From: Novosphingobium nitrogenifigens DSM 19370 | GTDB lineage: Bacteria > Pseudomonadota > Alphaproteobacteria > Sphingomonadales > Sphingomonadaceae | DNA length: 64,000 bases | Reading direction: 5' to 3' | Assembly: GCF_000192575.1 (NCBI RefSeq) | Contig: NZ_GL876926.1 | Location: 124,001-188,000 of the forward strand | Shown here: positions 44,185 to 52,825 of the stretch, in pieces | Position numbering within the stretch: the stretch's first letter is position 1 | Layout of the letters: each line of letters opens with the position of its first letter | Notes under the pieces: model-generated | Told to the model about the DNA's origin: nothing | The model's database searches: none | The model's input: the letters and a program-made list of their open reading frames with translations, nothing else | Program-made: the position numbers and the translations under genes

Positions 44185-46479
44185 TCAGGCCACTTTCACG
44201 AAGCTGTCGAGCACGCGCTTGTGGCCGCCGTTCTCGAACTCGATCTCCAGCTTGTTGCCTTCCTGCTCGACGACGGTTCCGTAGCCGAACTTTTCGTGGA
44301 ACACGCGGGTGCCTCGGGCGAATTCCGGACGTGCCTTGCCCGCCATACTGGCCGCACTGCGCCCGGTTTCGGCAATGCGCCGGGGTGCCGTATTGAGCGG
44401 CTGTGCGGCGGCGCGTTGCCAGCCCGGACCGCGACTGGCAACTTTCCCGGGTTGGTTCCGGGCGACGTGGGCAAAGGGATCGGACTGTTCCGACCACTGC
44501 GCGCGCCAGAGCGAGGCGCCGCCGGACATCGAGCTTTCCTCGACGACATGCACTTCGGGCAGTTCGGCAATGAAGCGCGAGGGAATGGAACTGGTCCATT
44601 GCCCATAGATGCGACGGTTGGCCGCGTGGAGAATGGTGCAGCGCTTGCGCGCGCGCGTGATCGCCACATAGGCGAGGCGCCGCTCTTCCTCGAGGCTGGC
44701 AAGCCCGCCTTCGTCGAGCGAGCGTTGCGAGGGGAAAACGCCTTCTTCCCAGCCGGGCAGGAAGACCTGATCGAATTCCAGCCCTTTGGCCCCGTGCATG
44801 GTCATCACCGTGACTTTGGCTTCGTCGGCGGAGTTGTCGTTGTCCATGACCAGGCTGACGTGTTCGAGGAAGTCGGACAGCGTCTCGTACTCTTCCATCG
44901 CGCGGGCGAGTTCGGACAGGTTTTCCAGCCGCCCGTTTGCGTCGGTGCTGCGCTCGGCCTGAAGGGCGGCGGTATAGCCGCTTTCGTCAAGGACCGTGCG
45001 GGCGAGTTCTGCCGGGGTGAGGCGTGCCGATTCGTCGCGCCAGCGGGCGAAATCGCGCGCCAGTGCGACGAGCGTGCCGCGCGCACGAGCGGGAAGTTCG
45101 TCGGTATCGGCAATCTCGATCGCCGCACGCAAGAGCGGGATCGACTGGGCGCGGGCATAGCGATGCAGCTTTTCCAGCGTCTTGTCGCCAAGGCCGCGCT
45201 TGGGCGTGTTCCAGATCCGCTCGAACGCGAGATCGTCCGAAGGTGAGGCGATCAGGCGCAGATAGGCGAGCGCGTCGCGGATTTCCGCGCGTTCGTAAAA
45301 GCGGAAACCGCCGACGATGCGATAGGCAAGGCCGATCTGCAGGAAGCGGTCCTCGAATTCGCGAGTCTGGAACTGCGCGCGAACCAGAATGGCGATGGCA
45401 TCGAGCGGACAGCCTTCGCGTTCGAGGCGCTCGATCTCTTCGCCCACGCGCCGGGCTTCCTCGGGGGCGTCCCAGACGCCGACGATACGGACTTTGTCGC
45501 CGCCGTCGAGCTCGGTCCACAGCGTCTTGCCCAGACGTTCGGAGTTTTCCTCGATCAGGCCCGAGGCTGCACCCAGGATATGGGGCGTCGAGCGATAGTT
45601 CTGTTCGAGGCGAATGACCTTTGCGCCGGGAAAATCCTTTTCGAAGCGCAGGATGTTGGCGACTTCCGCACCGCGCCAGGAATAGATCGACTGATCGTCG
45701 TCGCCCACGACACAGATGTTGCGGCGACCTTGGGCCAAGAGGCGCAACCACAGGTACTGGACCGCATTGGTGTCCTGATATTCGTCCACCATGACATAGC
45801 GGAACCGTTGCTGGTACTGTTCCAGCACATCGCGCTCACGGCGGAAGATGTTGAGCATGTGGAGCAGCAGGTCGCCGAAATCGCAGGCGTTGATACTGCG
45901 CAGGCGGTCCTGATAGAGCGCATAGAACCGCTGCCCGCGCCCGTTGGCATAGGCTTCGTTTTCCAGCGCATCGAGATCGGCGGGGTTGAGGCCGCGGTTC
46001 TTCCAGCGGTCGATGAGACCGGCAAGCTGGCGCGCGGGCCAGCGTTTGTCGTCCACCCCTTCGGCCTGAATGAGCTGCTTGAGCAGGCGCAGTTGGTCGT
46101 CGGTATCGAGAATGGTGAAATTGCTGGTCAGGCCGACAAGCTCGGCATGGCGGCGCAGCATCTTGGCCGCGATGGCATGGAACGTGCCGAGCCAAGGCAT
46201 CCCTTCGACCGCAGGGCCGATGAGGTGGCCGACGCGCTCGCGCATTTCCCGCGCGGCCTTGTTGGTGAACGTGACGCAGAGGATTTCGCTCGGCCACGCG
46301 AGCCGCTGGCGCAGCAGCCAGGCAAGGCGCGCGGTCAAGGCCGCCGTCTTGCCGGTACCGGCACCGGCAAGCATCAGCACCGGGCCGTCGGTGGAAAGAA
46401 CGGCCTCGCGCTGCGGCTCGTTGAGCCGGGAAAGCCATTCGGGAAGATCGGTGGAGTCGGGGGCGAGCTGGGTGTTCAC
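44185..46479 (-). CDS. uvrD: DNA helicase UvrD/PcrA
   Basis: A superfamily 1A 3'-5' helicase of about 764 residues for nucleotide-excision and mismatch repair. Walker A is AGAGTGKT at 38-45; other motifs are TFTNKAAREMRERV, DEYQDTNAVQYLW, VVGDDDQSIYSWRGA, LEQNYRST, TMHGAKGLEFDQVFLPG and YVAITRARKRC. The C-terminal Tudor-like domain (RVFHEKFGYGTVVEQEG) ends the protein. A start at the GTG at 46479 fits better than the TTG at 46488, because a perfect SOS box covers 46483-46497. No Shine-Dalgarno is seen, so translation may be leaderless. Confidence 0.93.
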   Translation of the reverse strand: MNTQLAPDSTDLPEWLSRLNEPQREAVLSTDGPVLMLAGAGTGKTAALTARLAWLLRQRLAWPSEILCVTFTNKAAREMRERVGHLIGPAVEGMPWLGTFHAIAAKMLRRHAELVGLTSNFTILDTDDQLRLLKQLIQAEGVDDKRWPARQLAGLIDRWKNRGLNPADLDALENEAYANGRGQRFYALYQDRLRSINACDFGDLLLHMLNIFRRERDVLEQYQQRFRYVMVDEYQDTNAVQYLWLRLLAQGRRNICVVGDDDQSIYSWRGAEVANILRFEKDFPGAKVIRLEQNYRSTPHILGAASGLIEENSERLGKTLWTELDGGDKVRIVGVWDAPEEARRVGEEIERLEREGCPLDAIAILVRAQFQTREFEDRFLQIGLAYRIVGGFRFYERAEIRDALAYLRLIASPSDDLAFERIWNTPKRGLGDKTLEKLHRYARAQSIPLLRAAIEIADTDELPARARGTLVALARDFARWRDESARLTPAELARTVLDESGYTAALQAERSTDANGRLENLSELARAMEEYETLSDFLEHVSLVMDNDNSADEAKVTVMTMHGAKGLEFDQVFLPGWEEGVFPSQRSLDEGGLASLEEERRLAYVAITRARKRCTILHAANRRIYGQWTSSIPSRFIAELPEVHVVEESSMSGGASLWRAQWSEQSDPFAHVARNQPGKVASRGPGWQRAAAQPLNTAPRRIAETGRSAASMAGKARPEFARGTRVFHEKFGYGTVVEQEGNKLEIEFENGGHKRVLDSFVKVA

Positions 46480-46482
46480 CCG

Positions 46483-46497
46483 GAACAAGTAGGGAAC
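46483..46497 (-). promoter_or_regulatory. SOS (LexA) box of uvrD
   Basis: On the minus strand GTTC, seven bases, GTTC (46497-46483), a perfect alphaproteobacterial LexA site. It ends only three bases before the GTG at 46479, closer than usual. Confidence 0.8.
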
Positions 46498-46556
46498 TTG
46501 GGAAGATCAGGCAACCGGTTCGATGGAATGGGCGGGATGACCCCGCCCGTTCCGGA

Positions 46557-48020
46557 TCAGAATTCGCTCCAATCGTCGTCGGCATCGGCCTTGATCGCCA
46601 GATTGCCTGCGGTCGGGGCAGGAGCCGCACGGCTCGGAGCCGGGGTGAATGTCGGCGCCGGAGGCGGGGGTGAGCCGGGAGCCGCGATTGCGGATGGGGC
46701 GGGCAGGCTGCGGGCAGCGACAGGCGCGCGGAACGAGCTTCGTCCGAGCGTGCTGAAGCGGAACCGGCTGACATTGCCTGCAAGCCGTTCGGCTTCGTCG
46801 GCCAGGCTGCGTGCGGCAGCGTTGCTTTCCTCGACCATGGCCGCATTCTGCTGGGTCGTCGTGTCCATCTGCTCGACGGTGCGGGTGACGCCAGAAAGCA
46901 TGTCGACCTGTTGTCGCGCAGAGTCGGCGATCGAATGGACGATCGAGGAGATCTCGCCGACGCGGGTCACGATCTGGCCCAGGGCCTTGCCGGTCGCGCC
47001 GACGAGGTCGACCCCCTGATCGACGTGATGGCCGCTGGTGTTGATGAGTTCCTTGATCTCGCGAGCCGCGTCCGCAGTGCGCTGGGCAAGGGCGCGAACT
47101 TCGGTCGCGACGACGGCAAAGCCCTTGCCTGCGTCACCGGCGCGGGCCGCCTCGACCCCGGCGTTGAGCGCGAGCAGGTTGGTCTGGAACGCGATCCCGT
47201 CGATCACGTTGATGATCTGGGTGATTTCCTGCGACGAGTTCTGGATGTTGGTCATGGCCGCGACTGCGTCATCGACGATGCGCCCGCCTTCGGTCGCTTC
47301 CCGATGGGCTTCGGCAATCGACTGGTTGACCTCGATCACGTTCGACGTGTTGTGTTCGACAAGCTTGGTCACGTCGCTCATCGACCGGCTTGCTTCCTGA
47401 ATGGCGGCGGCCTGTTGTTCGGTGCGGCTGGCAAGGTCGCTCGATGCCGCGCGGATTTCGTTCGAAGCGCCGGCAATCGTGCTCGACGACTGCGAGACGA
47501 CGCCCAGCGTTTCTTCGAGCGCCGAGACGGCCTGGTTGAACTGCTGGCGCAAGGCTTCCCCGTGCGCGGGCAGGGGTTCGGCAAGGCGGCAGGTGAGATC
47601 GGCGTTGGCGAGCTTGGCAAGGCCGGTGCCGAGCGCGGTGACGATCCGGTGCTGATCTTCACCGGCGCGCCTGATCTCGACCGCGTTGGCGCGGAAGACA
47701 TCCATGGCGCGGGTCATGCGGCCCACGCAATCGGTATGCTGGGTGTAACGGATCGTGCTGTCGAGATCACCCGCAGCCAGGGTTTCCATGCGTTCGACCG
47801 TGGTGACATAGGGGTCGCAGATCAGCTTGCCGCTGATTTTCACTGTCAAAAGGGTAGAGATCAGGGCCGCGAGGGCAAGGATGCCGGGCAGGATCGTCCC
47901 GCCGCCCATTCCGGCCCAGACCGTGGCAGTCAGCGCAAGCGCTGCCCACAGGCCATGGACCATGAAAAGAAAGGAAAATTTCTTCCTGATCGGTGCGCTT
48001 TGTTCGAACCACTGCAGCAT
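46557..48020 (-). CDS. Membrane-bound methyl-accepting chemotaxis protein
   Basis: 487 residues. Two hydrophobic segments (about 16-37 and 43-64) are separated by a very short loop, so there is no periplasmic ligand domain. A HAMP-like region is followed by the signalling coiled coil with [20 protein letters not shown] and EVRALAQRT, then a Pro/Ala-rich linker and the acidic tail DDDWSEF. The tail looks like the CheR/CheB-tethering pentapeptide of high-abundance receptors. The start at 48020 gives a compact cytoplasmic N-terminus. Sensing must be by cytoplasmic or membrane cues. No che genes are near. Confidence 0.88.
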   Translation of the reverse strand: MLQWFEQSAPIRKKFSFLFMVHGLWAALALTATVWAGMGGGTILPGILALAALISTLLTVKISGKLICDPYVTTVERMETLAAGDLDSTIRYTQHTDCVGRMTRAMDVFRANAVEIRRAGEDQHRIVTALGTGLAKLANADLTCRLAEPLPAHGEALRQQFNQAVSALEETLGVVSQSSSTIAGASNEIRAASSDLASRTEQQAAAIQEASRSMSDVTKLVEHNTSNVIEVNQSIAEAHREATEGGRIVDDAVAAMTNIQNSSQEITQIINVIDGIAFQTNLLALNAGVEAARAGDAGKGFAVVATEVRALAQRTADAAREIKELINTSGHHVDQGVDLVGATGKALGQIVTRVGEISSIVHSIADSARQQVDMLSGVTRTVEQMDTTTQQNAAMVEESNAAARSLADEAERLAGNVSRFRFSTLGRSSFRAPVAARSLPAPSAIAAPGSPPPPAPTFTPAPSRAAPAPTAGNLAIKADADDDWSEF

Positions 48021-48208
48021 GTTGCTATTCCGGCTAAAATGGGTGCCCGGATCGGATCGACCGCGTGCGGACCCCGTGCGAGTGCACGGCATACGCCTCG
48101 CGATTTTGGGAAAGGCTGAAGGTCCCCTTGCGGAATTTTCCTGATCGCGTAGCGGCGACAGTTTAAGCCTCGGTGGTTTTGCGAGGCAGCGGATGACGGG
48201 AGAGATCA

Positions 48209-49483
48209 TTGGTCAGCCATCGCAACCATCCGTTGCGCCAACACGCGCGGATCCTTGCCGCCAGTCTGGTCGGCACGGCGGTCGAATTCTATGATTTCTA
48301 TATCTACGCGACGGCGTCGGCTCTCGTGATCGGGCCGCTGTTCTTTCCCGCGCAGTCTCCTGCCGCGCGCACTCTTCTGGCGTTCATGACTTTCGGGCTG
48401 GCTTTCGTGGCGCGGCCGGTCGGCGCGATCGCGTTCGGCCATTTCGGCGACAAGGTGGGGCGCAAATCGACTCTGGTCGCCTCGCTGATGCTGATGGGCG
48501 GATCGACGCTGCTGATCGCGTTCCTGCCGACTTATGCGATGGCCGGTCCTCTCGCTCCCGCGCTCTTGTGCCTCCTTCGCTTCGGACAGGGTTTCGGACT
48601 GGGCGGCGAATGGGGCGGGGCGAGCCTTCTGGCCGTCGAAAACGCGCCGCGCGGGTGGGAAGCCCGCTTTGGCGCGGCGCCGCAATTGGGGGCGCCACTT
48701 GGCTTCCTTGCCGCCAATGGATTGTTCCTGATCCTGACGCTTGTCCTGCCTGCTCCGGCTTTTGCCGCATGGGGCTGGCGTATTCCCTTCCTCGCCAGTT
48801 CGCTTCTGGTCGGGCTGGGCCTTTGGGTGCGGCTGAAAATCGGTGAGACGGCAGCCTTCCGCGCCGCGCTCGACAAGGCGCCGCCGCCGCGGGTGCCGGT
48901 CGGCGAACTGCTGACCCGTTATCCGGGCGCGGTTGTCGCCGGGACGGCGGGCGTGGTTGCCTGTTTTGCCATTTTCTATCTGGCGACGACGTTCGCGCTG
49001 TCGTTTGCGACGACCAAGCTCGGCTATTCGATGCAGGCATTCCTGGGCGTGCAGCTGGTTGCCAATTTCGCGCTGGCGGTGGGAATCGCGCTTGCCGGAT
49101 ATTGGGCCGACCGACGCAATCCCTCGCGGGTTCTGGCGACCGGCGCGGCGCTGACCATTCTGGTGGGGCTGGTTTTCGGCAGCGGCCTTGCTTCGGGCTC
49201 GTTGCTCGTCGTGCTGTTGACGCTGGCGGTGTCGCTCTTGGTCATGGGGCTGGCCTATGGGCCGCTCGGGGCGTGGCTGCCCACGCTCTATCCGGTCGGC
49301 GTGCGCTACACCGGGATTTCGATCGCCTTCAACATGGGTGGGATCATCGGCGGGGCGCTTGCCCCCTTTGCCGCCAGTTGGCTGGCGCTGGTGGGTGGGG
49401 TCGCCTTTGTCGGTCTTTTCCTGACCGTCGCGGGCGCCCTGACCCTTTGCGGCGTGCTGCTGGCTCCCAGGCAGCACGCCTGA
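48209..49483 (+). CDS. MFS transporter, metabolite:H+ symporter (MHS) family
   Basis: A 424-residue 12-helix transporter. The start ILAASLVGTAVEFYDFYIYATA is the MHS/ShiA/ProP signature, followed by GHFGDKVGRKSTL (motif A), LLRFGQGFGLGGEWGGASLL and YPVGVRYTGISIAFNMGG. These symporters take up shikimate, citrate, dicarboxylates or osmolytes with protons; the substrate is not evident. Translation begins at a TTG (48209) preceded by GGGAGAG; there is no in-frame ATG for the next 60 codons. It is divergent from the chemoreceptor gene, an arrangement that might link uptake and taxis (inference). Confidence 0.86.
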   Translation: MVSHRNHPLRQHARILAASLVGTAVEFYDFYIYATASALVIGPLFFPAQSPAARTLLAFMTFGLAFVARPVGAIAFGHFGDKVGRKSTLVASLMLMGGSTLLIAFLPTYAMAGPLAPALLCLLRFGQGFGLGGEWGGASLLAVENAPRGWEARFGAAPQLGAPLGFLAANGLFLILTLVLPAPAFAAWGWRIPFLASSLLVGLGLWVRLKIGETAAFRAALDKAPPPRVPVGELLTRYPGAVVAGTAGVVACFAIFYLATTFALSFATTKLGYSMQAFLGVQLVANFALAVGIALAGYWADRRNPSRVLATGAALTILVGLVFGSGLASGSLLVVLLTLAVSLLVMGLAYGPLGAWLPTLYPVGVRYTGISIAFNMGGIIGGALAPFAASWLALVGGVAFVGLFLTVAGALTLCGVLLAPRQHA

Positions 49484-49495
49484 ATCTCTCGCGGC

Positions 49496-50041
49496 CTATG
49501 CGGACAGACGGAGCAGGGTGATCCGGGCCTTGCCGACCTTGCGGTCAGCATCGACGGTAAAGCCGCGCACGTCCGCTTTCTCATTGGCCGCCGTTTCAAG
49601 GCTGACCCACGTCGCCGGACCGATCCAGCCGAGCCGCGCCAGCTTGTCGATGGCGACCGCCCCGGCTCCGGTGTGATAGGGCGGGTCGAGGAAAATGAGG
49701 TCGAGCGGTTCCTTGGCCGGGCCGAGCGTCATGACCGACGAGGCGCGGACCGTCGTCCTGGCCCCGGCGTCGAGCGCACGGATATTGGCGCGGATGGCAT
49801 CGACCGCCTTGGCATCCTGTTCGACGAGCAGGACATGGGCCGCCCCGCGCGACAGGGCTTCGAGACCGAGCGCACCCGATCCGGCAAAGAAGTCGCCGAC
49901 CTTGAGGTCGTCGAAATCACCCAGGCGGCTGACCAGCATCGAAAACAGCGTCTCGCGTGTGCGATCGGCGGTCGGGCGCGTGGTGTCGCCCGCAGGCGCC
50001 GTCAATTTGCGCCCGCGCCATTCTCCGGCAACGATCCTCAT
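49496..50041 (-). CDS. rsmD: 16S rRNA (guanine-966-N2)-methyltransferase
   Basis: 181 residues. It methylates G966 of 16S rRNA during 30S assembly. Visible: the N-terminus MRIVAGEWRGRKL with the TRPTADRTRETLFSML motif, SAM-binding FFAGSGALGLEALSRGA (51-67), and catalytic DPPY at 119-122. The start overlaps the stop of rluB by 4 bp (50038-50041), so the two rRNA modification genes are coupled. Confidence 0.95.
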   Translation of the reverse strand: MRIVAGEWRGRKLTAPAGDTTRPTADRTRETLFSMLVSRLGDFDDLKVGDFFAGSGALGLEALSRGAAHVLLVEQDAKAVDAIRANIRALDAGARTTVRASSVMTLGPAKEPLDLIFLDPPYHTGAGAVAIDKLARLGWIGPATWVSLETAANEKADVRGFTVDADRKVGKARITLLRLSA

Positions 50042-50988
50042 ATTTTCAGGCTCTTGCGGAATTTCTCGACATCGACCTGACGCACTTCGTCAGCTGCGCC
50101 GCGCGGAAGGTCGAGCAGCATGAACGGCCCGTACGCAGTGCGGATCAGGCGCGAAACCTGAAGGCCCAGATGTTCGAGAACCCGGCGCACTTCGCGGTTC
50201 TTGCCTTCGGTCAGGGTCATTTCGATCCACTGGTTGCGCCCGGTGCGGCGCTCCATGTTGGCGTCGATCGAGCCATAGCGAATGCCCTCGATCTCGACCC
50301 CTTCGATCAGGGCTTCGAGTTGATCCTGGCTGATGTCGCCGAACGTGCGGGCGCGATAGGTGCGGGGAATGCCGCTGGCGGGTAATTCCATCGCCCGCTT
50401 CAATTCGCCGTCGTTGGTCAGCAGCAGCAGGCCCTCGGTATTGAGGTCGAGCCGTCCGACCGGCATCACGCGCGGCGTCCCGGCGGGCAGCGCATTGCGC
50501 AACGCGTTGTAGATCGTCGGGCGTCCGGCGGGATCGCGCTCGGCGGTGATCAGGCCTTCGGGCTTGTGAAAGCGGAACAGGCGCGCCGGGGCAGGGGCCG
50601 CGACAGGCTTGTCGTCGACGGTCACGCCCTTGAGGTTGAGCAGCAACGTTGCCGGAGTAGTCACCAGTTCGTCGTTGAGCTTGATCCGGCCTTCACCGAT
50701 CATCCGTTCGACATCGCGGCGGCTGGCAATCCCGGCACGCGCCAGCAGCTTGGCAATCCGTTCGCCTTCGCGCGGGGTGTCGGACGCCGAGGCCGGAGCG
50801 GCAGGTGCGCGCGGCGGAGCCGGCTTCTTGGGAGGATAGGCCTTTTTCGGGCCGTTCTGCGAGAACCCGCCGGCATTCGGGCCGGACTTGTTGAAGCCGG
50901 TCTTGCCCGGAGGGCCTGAACGGCGGGAGGTCGGGGAAGCGGCGGGCCGTCGCGGACGGCCGCTTCCGGATTTCGGAGGTTGAGACAT
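50038..50988 (-). CDS. rluB: Pseudouridine synthase RluB/RsuA family
   Basis: 316 residues. A basic, Pro/Gly-rich disordered N-terminus (1-70) precedes an S4 RNA-binding domain (77-122) and the RsuA-type catalytic domain with Asp181 in PVGRLDLNTEGLLLL. The further motif MTLTEGKNREVRRVLEHLGL matches RluB, which makes Psi2605 in 23S rRNA. The N-terminal extension is typical of alphaproteobacterial members. The stop overlaps the rsmD start. Confidence 0.9.
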   Translation of the reverse strand: MSQPPKSGSGRPRRPAASPTSRRSGPPGKTGFNKSGPNAGGFSQNGPKKAYPPKKPAPPRAPAAPASASDTPREGERIAKLLARAGIASRRDVERMIGEGRIKLNDELVTTPATLLLNLKGVTVDDKPVAAPAPARLFRFHKPEGLITAERDPAGRPTIYNALRNALPAGTPRVMPVGRLDLNTEGLLLLTNDGELKRAMELPASGIPRTYRARTFGDISQDQLEALIEGVEIEGIRYGSIDANMERRTGRNQWIEMTLTEGKNREVRRVLEHLGLQVSRLIRTAYGPFMLLDLPRGAADEVRQVDVEKFRKSLKI

Positions 50989-51036
50989 GGCCCCTGCATA
51001 CTAGGAAGAGGCTTCCGCGTCACCCCGGACAGGCTG

Positions 51037-51056
51037 CATGCGAACAAATTCGCATG
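51037..51056. repeat. 8-bp inverted repeat between rluB and ampG
   Basis: catgcgaa (51037-51044) and ttcgcatg (51049-51056) with a 4-nt loop, in the 137-bp divergent promoter region of rluB and ampG. It may be an operator; there is no T-run. Confidence 0.5.
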
Positions 51057-51125
51057 GGTGCCATGGTGCAATTCCCGCATTTGCCGCCTAGGGTCGCGCA
51101 AACGGTTCGGAGGAAAGGGTTTCGC

Positions 51126-52799
51126 ATGACCGCAGGGGCCGGGCAGGTAAACGATGGGCAGGCAGGGAGCAAACCGCAAAGGCTGCGGGGATGGCGACTG
51201 CTGCGTCATGCTCTGTCGAGCCGGAAGGCGGGCACCATGCTGGCGCTCGGGTTTTCCTCGGGTCTGCCTTACACCCTGTTGATCGGGACGGTCACGGCGT
51301 GGCTGGGTGAAGCCCATGTCAATCTGGCGACGATCGGTGTGCTGTCGTGGATCGGTCTTGCCTATTCGTTCAAGTTCCTGTGGTCGCCGCTGGTCGATCG
51401 GCTGTCCTTGCCGGGCATCGGTGTGCTTGGGCGTCGCAAGGGCTGGATCCTGGGGTGCCAGATCGTGCTTGTCGCGGCTCTGGCGGGTCTTGCGGTGACC
51501 GACCCGGTCGGTGGGCTCGGGCGTTTTGCCCTGATTGCTTTCGTCGCTGCGCTGGCTTCTGCGACGCAGGACGTTGCGATCGATGCCTGGCGGATCGATG
51601 TCGCCGACGAAGAGACCCCGGTCGAATTGCTGTCGTCGCTGTATCAGTTCGGATACCGCATGGCGGCGCTGGTCGGTGGAGCCTTTGCGCTGTTCCTGGC
51701 CGCGCGGATGGCCTGGCCGGTGGTTTTCGGGCTGATGGCGGGGCTGGTCGGACTGGTTGCTCTCATCACGCTGGGGGCGCCCGACACAGCGCGTCCGCCC
51801 AGCGACGCGGGCGCGGCCATGGCGGCTGAACCGGCTCCGGCCTTGCGCGTTGCCGCACTTGTCCTCGTGGGGCTCGGCTGGGTCTGGGCCATCGGCAGCA
51901 TTGCCGTATTCATGGTCTCGATGCTGGCCCCTGCGGTTCCGGGCGCGCCGCATCCCTCGGTCGCGGAGTTCACACGCGGTCACGCACCGCTGATCGTGCT
52001 GGCGACGGTCGGTCTGCCCTTGCTGGTTGCTGCGCTGACCAATCGCATGGCGCCGAGCGGCCGGGCGTCACGGGGCGGTCCTGCCGATCATCTCTGGCTG
52101 GCGCTGGTGGCGCCCTTGCGCGAACTGACCGGGCGGTTGGGCTGGCGTGTGCTGGTGCTGGTCGGTACGATCCTGACCTATACCTTGTGCTACAACGTCT
52201 GGGGCAGCTTCGCGCTGCCGTTCTATCTCGATCAACTGCACTATTCGAAGGACGAGGTCGCTTTCGCGTCCAAGGTGTTCGGTATCCTGATGACGATGGC
52301 GGGCATTGCCATCGGCGGGGCGCTGTTCGCGCGGCTGGGGCGCATGCCGACGATTCTGGTCGGGGCAGTGCTGCCCGCGCTCGGCAACTTCATCTATGCC
52401 GACCTTGCCGAAGGGGCGGTACATATCGACGCCTTTGCGCGCGCCAGCGGTCTTTCGGCGCTGTTTGGACTGGTCGGGGTCGACGCCCGCCTCCTGCGCC
52501 TGCTCATGGCGATCAGCGTCGAGAACGTGGCTACCGGGATCGCCGGGGCGGCATTCGTCGCCTATCTTTCGGGGCAAGTCAGCCGCAGCCACACGGCCGT
52601 GCAATATGCGCTGCTGTCATCGATGACGTTCCTGATCGGATCGCTTGGGCGCGGGATCGCCGGAGAGACGATCGATCGGCTCGGCTATGGCGCGATGTTC
52701 CGCTGGACTGCGGCGGCCGGATTGATCGCGGTGGCCTTCGTCCTGCTCGACTGGGTAACGGCGCCGCGCGAAGCGGCGGCCGATACGGATGCCGCCTGA
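51126..52799 (+). CDS. ampG: AmpG-type muropeptide permease
   Basis: A 557-residue, 12-14-helix MFS importer that brings anhydro-muropeptides from periplasm to cytoplasm for cell-wall recycling. Family segments: LALGFSSGLPYTLLIGTVTAWLGE in parts, IGVLSWIGLAYSFKFLWSPLVDR, FVAALASATQDVAIDAWRIDV and YQFGYRMAALVGGAFAL. It works with the lytic transglycosylase in this window that makes the anhydro products. The start at 51126 has GGAGGAAAGGG upstream. It is convergent with folC. Confidence 0.9.
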   Translation: MTAGAGQVNDGQAGSKPQRLRGWRLLRHALSSRKAGTMLALGFSSGLPYTLLIGTVTAWLGEAHVNLATIGVLSWIGLAYSFKFLWSPLVDRLSLPGIGVLGRRKGWILGCQIVLVAALAGLAVTDPVGGLGRFALIAFVAALASATQDVAIDAWRIDVADEETPVELLSSLYQFGYRMAALVGGAFALFLAARMAWPVVFGLMAGLVGLVALITLGAPDTARPPSDAGAAMAAEPAPALRVAALVLVGLGWVWAIGSIAVFMVSMLAPAVPGAPHPSVAEFTRGHAPLIVLATVGLPLLVAALTNRMAPSGRASRGGPADHLWLALVAPLRELTGRLGWRVLVLVGTILTYTLCYNVWGSFALPFYLDQLHYSKDEVAFASKVFGILMTMAGIAIGGALFARLGRMPTILVGAVLPALGNFIYADLAEGAVHIDAFARASGLSALFGLVGVDARLLRLLMAISVENVATGIAGAAFVAYLSGQVSRSHTAVQYALLSSMTFLIGSLGRGIAGETIDRLGYGAMFRWTAAAGLIAVAFVLLDWVTAPREAAADTDAA

Positions 52800-52825
52800 T
52801 CAGGCACCTGATCAGGCTGGCGCGA

